19,558 nucleotides of DNA, from NCBI GenBank assembly GCA_958417225.1, contig CATZCM010000028.1, positions 1-19,558 on the forward strand, in the 5' to 3' direction. Below, in pieces: positions 1-5,650 of this stretch (the first letter of the stretch is position 1; every line of letters begins with the position of its first letter). This DNA comes from an uncultured Eubacteriales bacterium (GTDB lineage: Bacteria > Bacillota > Clostridia > Oscillospirales > Acutalibacteraceae). A program made the position numbers and the translations under genes. The notes under the pieces are model-generated. The model made no database searches. It had not been told where the DNA came from and saw nothing but the letters and a program-made list of their open reading frames with translations.

Positions 1-386
1 AAGGTAATCCGATATGCAGATGATATATTACTTTTAGCAAAGAGTATTCGAGCGGAAGAAAGATTGCTTGGAACAAGTACGGCATATCTTGAGAAGAAAT
101 TAAAGCTCAAGGTAAATATCGAAAAGAGCCGAGGAGTCAGCGTATATTAAATCCGAAATTTCGATTTCTCGGCTTTGCGTTGGGAAGGAACGGAAAGGGT
201 ACATATATCCGAGTTCACGCAAAGTCGAAGAAGAAAGCCAAAGACAAACTGCAAAAACTAACTTCCCGTAGTCAGGGCAGGAAACTCGATACCGTGTTAT
301 ATAACATAAAGGTATATATGAGAGGATGGCTGAATTACTACGCTGTAGCGAAAATCGAAAACCTAATGAAAAAATGGAACGGATAG
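1..386 (+). pseudogene. Group II intron reverse transcriptase/maturase remnant, frameshifted and 5'-truncated by the window
   Basis: Frame 1 opens inside the reverse transcriptase palm with the catalytic YADD motif (bases 13-24) and runs through a KLKLKVN-type segment to a TAA at 148-150. The protein continues in frame 3 as NPKFRFLGFALG and then the maturase-type X/thumb region ending in a GWLNYYAVAKIENLMKKW block, which is characteristic of group II intron-encoded proteins. Inserting one base near 147-149 (TAT-TnA-AAT-CCG) restores a single reading frame, so a 1-nt deletion is the likely first lesion. The usual arginine-rich tail after MKKW is missing: family similarity stops near base 382, where an unrelated repeat array begins, and the frame closes at 386. 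No intron domain V/VI is visible downstream. The 5' part lies outside the window. It is almost certainly inactive. Confidence 0.88.
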
Positions 387-850
387 ATTCGAAATCCTTC
401 GTGTGCTCAGACTTTGCCACCGTTTTATTTAAGTCATCTTTATCCGGCTTTGATTCCGTAGCACTAACATTTTGGTCTTCCGACACATCGGTATGTTCTT
501 CGCCATCTGTCATTGCCTCCTGCAAATACACTGATACATCTGTAGATTCGAAGCCCTTCGTGTGCTCAGACTCTTCCTACTTTTTATTTAAACCATCTTC
601 ATCTGACTTTGTTTCTGTAGCATTAACCCTTTGGTCTTCCGACATCTCGGTACATCCTTCGCCATCTGTCATTGCTTCCTGCGAATACACTGATTCCTCT
701 GTAGATTCGGAACTTTTCGTGTGCTCAGACTCTGTCATCGTTTTATTTAAATCATCTTCATCTTACTTTGTTTCTGTAACAATAGCTTTTTGTCTCCCCG
801 ATACATCGGTACTTTCTTCACCTTGCTTTGATTCTGTAGTGTTAGTTTTT
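386..850. repeat. Tandem 159-bp repeat, about three copies
   Basis: Units begin with GATTCGRA-like sequence at 386, 545 and 704, so the period is exactly 159 bp (53 codons). Copies 1 and 2 are complete, and copy 3 diverges after about 845. Shared blocks include TTCGTGTGCTCAGACT, TTTTATTTAA and TCGCCATCTGTCATTGC. The multiple-of-three period shows that the array expanded while coding. Confidence 0.9.
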
Positions 851-858
851 TGACACAT
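387..858 (-). pseudogene. Decayed acidic repeat protein gene (53-residue repeats), function unknown
   Basis: Read on the minus strand from ATG 858-856, this frame encodes a hydrophilic protein rich in Glu, Asp, Ser and Thr. It starts MCQKTNTTESKQGEESTDVS and then runs through three near-identical repeats carrying blocks such as SEHTK, LQEAMTDGE and DLNK. The start was chosen because a GGAG Shine-Dalgarno lies about 7 nt upstream and because upstream ATGs lie at or before the predicted transcription start. Two in-frame stops interrupt it. One is in the third genomic repeat at 763-765 (TCA to TAA compared with its sister repeat), and one is a TAG in the middle repeat near 574-576. At the 3' end the frame runs into antisense intron sequence, so the natural C-terminus is lost. 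No signal peptide or known domain is recognised. A surface or low-complexity linker role would be a guess. Confidence 0.6.
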
Positions 859-947
859 CCGTATCTCCTTTTGTTCCTCCATCCTCTTGTGCGACAAAGC
901 CACAATATCAATCTGTTTTATCATGCATTGTTTTACATTACAGTTAT

Positions 948-976
948 ATTGTATCACATCAAGATTGATTTGTCAA
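948..976 (-). promoter_or_regulatory. Sigma-A promoter for the repeat-protein gene
   Basis: On the minus strand a perfect TTGACA (976-971) is followed by 17 nt and TACAAT (953-948), with TGTGA just before the -10. Transcription would begin near 941, upstream of the chosen start at 858. The promoter looks intact although the gene it serves is broken. Confidence 0.8.
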
Positions 977-1193
977 GGATTTTTAATTAATATACTCATA
1001 ATCAAAAGTCAAGTTCACAATTACATATAACCAGCCAATTAAGCAAAAAATCTTCGCTAATAGAGTCACCAACCCTTGATCGAATGAGAAAACTTCCACT
1101 CAAATTCTATCTTTTAGTAATTAATTCTTTTCTGACCCATCAACCCATTCTCTAAAATTCTCACTGAAAATCACTACATAGCTTAATATACAC
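977..1193. other. Non-coding stretch between divergent/convergent minus-strand units
   Basis: No convincing gene is present. A short minus-strand frame broken by two stops (about 1160-985) resembles decayed coding sequence but matches no family I can name. Confidence 0.5.
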
Positions 1194-1242
1194 AAAAAAA
1201 CAGCAACGAAAGTAATAAGGAAATCCTTATTACCCTCGCTGC
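1194..1242 (-). terminator. Intrinsic terminator of the DUF1858 gene
   Basis: Arms 1202-1220 and 1225-1242 pair through a perfect 9-bp GTAATAAGG/CCTTATTAC core, with a further AGCAaCGA/TCGCTGCT base containing one mismatch. On the minus strand the stem is followed by seven T (1200-1194). Confidence 0.85.
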
Positions 1243-1298
1243 TATTACTGACAAGTTAGATGCATTTCAATTAAAACAGCACCAATAAACAAAAAACA

Positions 1299-1502
1299 CT
1301 AAGCCTTATTTTTTACATGCTCATTTAATTTTTTCACAAGTTCATCGGCGTCGGTACCGTGAACCAAACACGCATCCTCGATGCTTTCGCCTCTAGATGC
1401 AGGGCATCCTAAGCAATGCATTCCTATTTCGAAAAAATACTGAGCTGTAGTCTCATCGAAATCTAACACATCACCAATAATAGTTTGTTTTGTAATTTCC
1501 AT
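1299..1502 (-). CDS. DUF1858 hybrid-cluster-associated redox disulfide domain protein
   Basis: A complete 67-residue protein that consists only of the DUF1858 domain (TIGR03980-like). The signature is GMHCLGCPASRGESIEDAC, with a CxGC pair near residues 30-33 and a further Cys at about 45. The N-terminal stretch TIIGDVLDFDETTAQYFFEIG is the usual helix that precedes it. In this family the Cys pair is thought to act as a redox disulfide or metal site, and single-domain copies are common in strict anaerobes, often near hybrid-cluster or iron-sulfur proteins. No such partner is adjacent here. The ATG has a Shine-Dalgarno AAAGGA about 9 nt upstream, and the gene is closed by its own hairpin terminator, so it is probably monocistronic. 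It would be cytoplasmic because no signal peptide is present. The family call is firm, but the physiological role is not established. Confidence 0.9.
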   Translation of the reverse strand: MEITKQTIIGDVLDFDETTAQYFFEIGMHCLGCPASRGESIEDACLVHGTDADELVKKLNEHVKNKA

Positions 1503-1596
1503 AATTAAAATTCCTTTCTATTTTTGTAATTAAAGATAGCCTTAAGTTAATAAGTTTTCAGCTTTGGTAATTTTGCATATAACACAAATTAAGTGC

Positions 1597-1625
1597 AAAA
1601 AATGACTCTCGGAAAACCCGAGAGT
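1597..1625 (-). terminator. Intrinsic terminator of the zinc-ribbon gene
   Basis: A perfect 8-bp stem ACTCTCGG/CCGAGAGT (1605-1612 with 1618-1625) encloses a 5-nt loop. On the minus strand it is followed by six T (1602-1597), just past the stop of the 1642-1917 gene. Confidence 0.9.
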
Positions 1626-1641
1626 AGAAAGTAAAAATAAA

Positions 1642-1917
1642 TTATTCTTCTTTCATCTTTGCAAAACATTCGCTACAATACACTGGGCGATCTTCCCTCG
1701 GATTAAAAGGTACCTTTGCTTCTTGACCGCACGATGCGCAAGTAGCTGTAAACATTTCACGATTAGCTCTTGCGTTGTTCTTACGGATATCGCGGCACTC
1801 TTTACATCTTTGTGGTTCGTTCTCAAAGCCTTTTGACTCATAGAACTCTTGTTCACCTGCTGTGAAAACGAATTCCTTTCCACAGTCTTTGCAAATTAAA
1901 GTCTTGTCTTCGTACAT
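1642..1917 (-). CDS. CxxC zinc-ribbon domain protein (zf-trcl type)
   Basis: A 91-residue protein with four CxxC pairs at residues 9/12, 38/41, 60/63 and 81/84, enough to bind two zinc ions. The N-terminal half (IC-KDC-GKEFVFTAGEQEFYESKGF) fits the probable zinc-ribbon family PF13451. The C-terminal half has the spacing of the 'CxxC-x17-CxxC' domain, with exactly 17 residues between C63 and C81. Between them lies a basic stretch (RDIRKNNARANRE) that could contact nucleic acid. Its function is unknown, and RNA or ribosome binding would be inference. The ATG has GAGGG 8 nt upstream. The gene is monocistronic, with its own promoter at 2110-2138, a long structured leader, and a terminator. The frames overlapping it in 1653-1883 are shadows. 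Confidence 0.88.
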   Translation of the reverse strand: MYEDKTLICKDCGKEFVFTAGEQEFYESKGFENEPQRCKECRDIRKNNARANREMFTATCASCGQEAKVPFNPREDRPVYCSECFAKMKEE

Positions 1918-1948
1918 TTGCTTTTCCCTCGCTTTGGATATAAATTTT

Positions 1949-2038
1949 TGCCCTTGGACGGATTTGCACCGTCGCCTTTGATGAAATTACCAACGCTCTT
2001 CTACAATAAGCTACTTGGGCACGAAAATATCGTGGCCC
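1949..2038 (-). ncRNA. Structured leader with a tRNA-like fold upstream of the zinc-ribbon gene
   Basis: The minus-strand RNA from 2020 to 1949 (72 nt) can fold like a tRNA. Its acceptor arms are GCCCAAG (2020-2014) and CAAGGGC (1956-1950), with two A-A mismatches in the middle. A D-arm follows U8-A9 (GCUU/GAGC with one G-U). A 5-bp anticodon-like stem UUGGU/AUCAA encloses only a 6-nt loop without U33. A perfect T-arm GACGG-UGCAAAU-CCGUC keeps U54, C56, A57, A58 and the 53-61 G-C pair. No CCA is encoded. Upstream, GGGCCACGA and UCGUGCCC (2038-2030 with 2024-2017) form an alternative hairpin that uses the same GCCC as the acceptor stem. The element lies between the promoter and the start codon. 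It may be a cis-regulatory RNA or a decayed tRNA gene. I recognise no known riboswitch class. Confidence 0.5.
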
Positions 2039-2109
2039 ATAAACATGATTCAACCATAATTGCACGTAAAATGAAATTAATAATTCATCATATTCATTAG
2101 ACTATTTAT

Positions 2110-2138
2110 ATGATATACCATCTTTGAGTGAAAGTCAA
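2110..2138 (-). promoter_or_regulatory. Sigma-A promoter of the zinc-ribbon gene
   Basis: TTGACT (2138-2133), a 17-nt spacer and TATCAT (2115-2110) on the minus strand. Transcription would start near 2103, giving a leader of about 185 nt before ATG 1917. Confidence 0.7.
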
Positions 2139-2240
2139 TAAATTTCATGCAAAATTGTATATGTGTCCAACTGATCGACAAAGTTTTCATTTTAGATGCA
2201 ACAAATGAGTATTACAAGGACATATTCCTATACATGAAAA

Positions 2241-2753
2241 TTAGCTTTGAAAATCAGTGAAATTGACATCTAATTCGAGGCTACTAGATGAAATATTTTG
2301 AATTGCACCCGTTTTATTGTTTACTGATACTGTAAATGCAGCACCATTTAGATCTCCTTCATAATCAGTAATATCATCGTGATTATTTTTTTTGAGCGAA
2401 TTTTGCTGTGTAGTAGTAATATTTAAAATTTCAGTAATTTCACTCACAAAAGAAGTATCCGGCAAAATGCTACTATCCGTATTGCAACACAAATTTTTGT
2501 AAGAGGTCTCATACTTATCGCCAAGCCACTTAAAACTCATACCATCTAAGGTTTCCGGTGCAGTAAAATCAAATTGTATTAAACCTTGTTCCTGACGTGC
2601 AATATTGCATTGAAAGTTATTTCCTCGAAACTTAACGTTCGCTGTACAAGAAAAACTTTTTGTAGGTTCGGTTGGAGTATTTATGTTCACCTTGGAACAT
2701 CCCGAAAGTAATAATAGTATTGCACTTAAACATAAAAAAATACGATATTTCAT
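2241..2753 (-). CDS. Small predicted lipoprotein, function unknown
   Basis: A 170-residue protein with a lipoprotein signal: a short basic start (MKYR), a hydrophobic core IFLCLSAILLLL and the lipobox LSGC, so the mature protein would begin at a lipid-modified Cys near residue 18. The start at 2753 was chosen over upstream GTG/ATG codons because GAGGA lies about 8 nt upstream of it, and because MKYRIF gives a normal signal peptide. The mature part is polar and Asn/Thr/Ser-rich, with segments such as CTANVKFRGNNFQC, EGDLNGAAFTVSVNNKTGAI and ELDVNF that suggest a beta-rich extracytoplasmic fold. It contains several extra Cys residues, including CC near the middle. No family was recognised. It lies 54 nt after acpS on the same strand and is probably the last gene of the 3534-2241 operon. 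No clear terminator follows. Confidence 0.8.
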   Translation of the reverse strand: MKYRIFLCLSAILLLLSGCSKVNINTPTEPTKSFSCTANVKFRGNNFQCNIARQEQGLIQFDFTAPETLDGMSFKWLGDKYETSYKNLCCNTDSSILPDTSFVSEITEILNITTTQQNSLKKNNHDDITDYEGDLNGAAFTVSVNNKTGAIQNISSSSLELDVNFTDFQS

Positions 2754-2807
2754 AGCAATCATCCTCACATATTTTATATCGTAATTTATATTCAGTACAA
2801 TAAAATT

Positions 2808-3173
2808 TTATTCTATAGGCTGAGCAATAACGATAGCAGCAGCATAATTACGGGTATGTGTCAAACTGACTGTAAAACTAAGGTGTAAAGTTTCAGCTTT
2901 TGCTTTACCAGAAAGTTTGATATATGGTTGACCGGTTTCTCGACGAAGGATTTCGATTTCACTTAAATCAAAATATCCAAGCCCTACACCACAAGCTTTC
3001 AAAAAGGCTTCTTTCGCTGCAAAATTGGCAGCAATGCTTTGTATGGGCATATTTTTCTTTGAAAATAGGCTTATCTCATTTTTTCCATACACCTTGGTCA
3101 AAAACCGGGGATTTTCTAAAGAATTTTTTATTCGATTAATTTCTATCATATCAATTCCAGGTAACGATTTCAT
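2808..3173 (-). CDS. acpS: Holo-[acyl-carrier-protein] synthase
   Basis: A 121-residue protein that transfers 4'-phosphopantetheine from CoA to the serine of apo-acyl carrier protein in the cytoplasm, activating it for fatty-acid synthesis. The diagnostic features are GIDMIEINRI at the N-terminus (magnesium-binding Asp at residue 8), FAAKEAFLKACGVGLG around residues 51-66 (catalytic Glu/Lys), and VSLTHTRNYAAAIVIA near the C-terminus. Length matches the AcpS family (about 120 residues). The ATG is preceded by AAGGAAG 8 nt upstream. It follows the DUF6514-like gene by 73 nt and precedes the lipoprotein gene by 54 nt, all on the minus strand, without a promoter of its own that I can see. Identification is secure. 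Confidence 0.96.
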   Translation of the reverse strand: MKSLPGIDMIEINRIKNSLENPRFLTKVYGKNEISLFSKKNMPIQSIAANFAAKEAFLKACGVGLGYFDLSEIEILRRETGQPYIKLSGKAKAETLHLSFTVSLTHTRNYAAAIVIAQPIE

Positions 3174-3246
3174 TTAGTATTCTTCCTTTCTATAATTAAG
3201 TCTAATTGTAAAGAATACATTTTAGGGGCATGTCGTAAAAGTTTAC

Positions 3247-3534
3247 TTAATGTAATTTTAATTCGGTTTTTGCATCTTCTATGACGCACTCTAAATGTTC
3301 AGGTAACACAGAATTTTCAGCTATAGTCTTAAACAGAGATTTGGCAAAAGAAAAATCGGTTGTTATGTCAGATATATGCTTTCCTCTTTTTAGTTGAGAT
3401 GTGGTATCGTATATGCTAATGCCATAGTGGACGACCACTCCGATATCTTCTTCGACAGTATAAGACCAGGTAAGCTCGTAACAATATGTAGTATTAAGTT
3501 CATTAATCCATTTTTCAGCGGTTAAGATTTTCAC
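3247..3534 (-). CDS. DUF6514-like small protein
   Basis: A 95-residue protein without signal peptide or membrane segment. The core YGISIYDTT...KHISDITTDFSFAKSLFKTIAENSVLPEHLECVIEDAKTE has the layout of the clostridial DUF6514 family: a beta-rich front half, a DIT/DIS motif, then two helices ending in a PxHLxxVxED-type motif. The match is from memory of the family, so it is moderately sure. The start is GTG (3534-3532), supported by AGAGGAG about 8 nt upstream. A near-consensus promoter at 3618-3646 makes it the first gene of an operon with acpS and the lipoprotein. Its function is unknown. Confidence 0.75.
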   Translation of the reverse strand: MKILTAEKWINELNTTYCYELTWSYTVEEDIGVVVHYGISIYDTTSQLKRGKHISDITTDFSFAKSLFKTIAENSVLPEHLECVIEDAKTELKLH

Positions 3535-3563
3535 AATATCAACTCCTCTCTATAAGCACAATT

Positions 3564-3578
3564 GTGAATTATATTCAC
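3564..3578. promoter_or_regulatory. 15-bp palindrome in the DUF6514-like leader
   Basis: GTGAAT-TAT-ATTCAC is a perfect inverted repeat with 6-bp arms. It lies between the promoter (3618-3646) and the GTG start at 3534, about 35 nt into the predicted transcript. It could be a repressor operator or a small RNA hairpin, but the sequence alone does not say which. Confidence 0.35.
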
Positions 3579-3617
3579 TATAAAGAATAAAAAAAACGAA
3601 GGACAAAACTACTTTAT

Positions 3618-3646
3618 AGTATAGCATGGTAACAATGAAATGTCAA
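3618..3646 (-). promoter_or_regulatory. Sigma-A promoter of the DUF6514-acpS-lipoprotein operon
   Basis: A perfect TTGACA (3646-3641), a 17-nt spacer and TATACT (3623-3618) on the minus strand. Transcription would start near 3611. Confidence 0.85.
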
Positions 3647-3976
3647 GTTTTTTTAATAAAAAATCATATATATTTTTCGTTGTATTAAGAGTAGTTTTAT
3701 GTTAATATTAAGGTATCGCACGTAGTTTTTTGGCATTTGCTATTTATAAATGGTTGGCAATAAAAACCTAATTAGTTATAAATTTACATTATCCGATATT
3801 TCACGACCACATACGATTTTTTATATACTTGTTTACAAAAAAATTCTCCTTTTTAAATAAATATTCTATTCGTATATTGACCAATATCTGTTTTGCTATT
3901 TTTTTAAGCAGTGCAAATTATTTTTTGTGAGTGTAGATGATTTTTGACTTTTAAAAAAAAATTCCACACATAGCAC
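3647..3976. other. Gene-free AT-rich spacer between divergent promoters
   Basis: No open frame with a ribosome binding site and no convincing RNA were seen. The stretch is very AT-rich with several A and T tracts, such as the runs near 3837-3843 and 3952-3961. It separates the minus-strand operon from the plus-strand tRNA promoter. Confidence 0.6.
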
Positions 3977-4005
3977 TTGAATTTCTTAACATTTTATAGT
4001 ATAAT
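3977..4005 (+). promoter_or_regulatory. Promoter of tRNA-Val
   Basis: TTGAAT (3977-3982), 17 nt, and a perfect TATAAT (4000-4005). Transcription would start about 3 nt before the mature tRNA end at 4015, leaving almost no 5' leader. Confidence 0.85.
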
Positions 4006-4014
4006 GAAAAAGTC

Positions 4015-4090
4015 GGACGTTTAGCTCAGCTGGTAGAGCATTCGCTTGACGTGCGAAGGGTCAGCGGTTCAAGTCCGTTAACGTCCACCA
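4015..4090 (+). tRNA. tRNA-Val (anticodon GAC)
   Basis: A full cloverleaf with a perfect 7-bp acceptor stem (GGACGTT/AACGTCC), discriminator A and an encoded CCA. The D-arm is GCTC/GAGC with an AGCTGGTA loop. The anticodon stem TTCGC/GCGAA has loop TTGACGT, putting GAC at 34-36. The variable loop is GGGTC, and the T-arm is AGCGG-TTCAAGT-CCGTT with one G-T-type weak pair. GAC reads GUC and GUU codons. The gene has its own promoter and is followed by a strong terminator at 4138-4186. Confidence 0.97.
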
Positions 4091-4137
4091 GTTTTTATAT
4101 GGCTTAGCAAGATATCTTCTTATTAAGAAGTGTGTCG

Positions 4138-4186
4138 AAAACCGCACAAAGTGTCTTTGGACGCTGAGTGTGGTTTTATTTTTTTT
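4138..4186 (+). terminator. Strong intrinsic terminator between tRNA-Val and murD
   Basis: AAAACCGCAC (4138-4147) pairs with GTGTGGTTTT (4168-4177) with one G-T wobble. The stem continues inward with AGTGTC/GACGCT, and the 3' arm runs into a T tract to 4186. A smaller hairpin CTTCTT/AAGAAG lies just upstream (4116-4130). A further GAACTGCA/TGTAGTTC hairpin (4187-4210) follows without a T tract. Confidence 0.88.
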
Positions 4187-4222
4187 GAACTGCAATTAAC
4201 AATGTAGTTCAGTGAGAGTAGG

Positions 4223-5650
4223 GTGAATGTTAGAGTGAGCATCTTCGGAAAAAATTCAATAGACGATTTCTTTAAGCACTTAAAAGGAAAAAAAGTTGCT
4301 TTTGCGGGAATAAGTAGAAGTAATTTACCTTTAGTGGATATGTTTAGATCAAGGGGAATAAATACAATAGTATGCGATGCCAAATCGAATGAAGCAATAC
4401 AAAAAATTGCGGATACACTTAGTGAGAATGGTTCTACTGTAATACTTGGAGAAAATTATCTTTCAAAACTAGTAGCTGATGTCGTATTCCGTACACCAGG
4501 AATTAACTTTTATAATCCGGAACTTCAAAATCTTCGTAACTGTAAAACAGTAGTTACATCTGAAATGGAAATCTTCTTTGATTTTTGTCCATGTGAAATT
4601 ATTGCAGTAACAGGTAGTGATGGAAAAACTACCACTACTACACTGATTGCTAAAATTTTGGAACACTCAGGTAAAAAAGTACACATTGGTGGAAATATCG
4701 GGAATCCGCTTTTGCAGCGTATAAATGACATTTCTGTAAATGATATGGCTGTAGTTGAATTGTCAAGCTTTCAACTCATTTCTATGAGAAACAGTCCAGA
4801 CACTGCTGTAGTTACAAATATCTCTCCCAATCACTTAGATGTGCACAAAGACATGCAAGAATACATCGACGCTAAAAAAAATATACTTCTCCATCAAAAT
4901 GCATTTTCTAGTTCTGTTATTAATTTGGATAATTCTATAACAAAGAAGTTCACATCCCTTGTGAGAGGAAAACTTTTGGGATTTACCATGTCAGACATGT
5001 CTAACCAACATAATTTCAATGGCACATATTTAAGATCAGACGGAGTAATTTGCATGTCAGACTGTGGGAAGATCACCCCTATTTTACACAAGGATGAAAT
5101 AAAAATTCCTGGATTACATAACGTTGAAAATTATCTCGCAGCAATCTCTGCAGTTTGGTCAAAGGTTTCAATAAATGATATTGTTGACGTGGCAAAAAGT
5201 TTCTCTGGGGTACCACACAGGATGGAGTTTGTCGCACAAATAAATGGGGTAAAATACTATAATGACTCTATTGCTTCCAGTCCAACAAGAACAATAAAAG
5301 GTACTTTATCGCTTTACGATCAAAAAATTATTTTGATATGTGGAGGATACGATAAAAAGATATCATTTACAGAACTCGGAGAAGCAATTGCTCAAAAAGT
5401 GAAAGTTTTGATTTTACTTGGTCAGACGTCGTCCTTAATAGAAGACGCAGTCCGCATATCCAAAAACAGCGCTCAAATCAAAATAATACATGTCAATACA
5501 ATGCAAGATGCAGTTAGTGCTGCAAGAAATTTTGCTGTAAATGGTGATATTGTGTCATTATCTCCAGCATGTGCAAGTTTTGATATGTATAAAGACTTTG
5601 AAGCAAGGGGAAACCACTTTAAAGAAATTGTAGGAGGCCTTACCAAATGA
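4223..5650 (+). CDS. murD: UDP-N-acetylmuramoyl-L-alanine--D-glutamate ligase
   Basis: A 475-residue Mur ligase that adds D-glutamate to UDP-MurNAc-L-Ala in the cytoplasmic stage of peptidoglycan synthesis. Domains in order are a Rossmann-like UDP-binding domain (about 20-110), a central ATPase with P-loop VTGSDGKTTTT at 129-139, the LSSFQL motif near 180-185, NISPNHLDVH at 199-208 and the Lys-rich IDAKKN segment (carbamoyl-Lys region) near 215-220. A C-terminal D-Glu-binding domain follows, with YYNDSIASSPTRT and a late SPACASFDMYKDFEARG motif. The start is uncertain. GTG 4223 has only a weak GAGAG site, and GTG 4235 (four codons later) has AGGGTGA about 8 nt upstream. It heads a seven-gene operon and overlaps the next gene by 4 nt (ATGA). 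I see no promoter of its own after the terminator at 4138-4186. Confidence 0.95.
   Translation: MNVRVSIFGKNSIDDFFKHLKGKKVAFAGISRSNLPLVDMFRSRGINTIVCDAKSNEAIQKIADTLSENGSTVILGENYLSKLVADVVFRTPGINFYNPELQNLRNCKTVVTSEMEIFFDFCPCEIIAVTGSDGKTTTTTLIAKILEHSGKKVHIGGNIGNPLLQRINDISVNDMAVVELSSFQLISMRNSPDTAVVTNISPNHLDVHKDMQEYIDAKKNILLHQNAFSSSVINLDNSITKKFTSLVRGKLLGFTMSDMSNQHNFNGTYLRSDGVICMSDCGKITPILHKDEIKIPGLHNVENYLAAISAVWSKVSINDIVDVAKSFSGVPHRMEFVAQINGVKYYNDSIASSPTRTIKGTLSLYDQKIILICGGYDKKISFTELGEAIAQKVKVLILLGQTSSLIEDAVRISKNSAQIKIIHVNTMQDAVSAARNFAVNGDIVSLSPACASFDMYKDFEARGNHFKEIVGGLTK

Noticed and set aside
326..853. Plus-strand 175-residue open frame across the repeats
   Set aside because: It is the complement of the minus-strand repeat gene: promoter, ribosome site and acidic repeat composition all support the minus strand. 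The plus-strand product would begin inside the intron reverse transcriptase and has no ribosome site.
985..1160. Possible minus-strand decayed gene
   Set aside because: One frame reads well except for two stops, but it matches no family I can name and lacks a ribosome site, so it was not called.
1949..1975. Cobalamin riboswitch, because GGTGCAAATCC resembles its conserved core
   Set aside because: The accompanying GCCACTG-type and B12-box elements are absent, and the match is fully explained by a T-loop-like hairpin.
1949..2020. Functional tRNA gene
   Set aside because: The anticodon loop is 6 nt without U33, two acceptor mismatches occur, CCA is not encoded, and the element is inside an mRNA leader.
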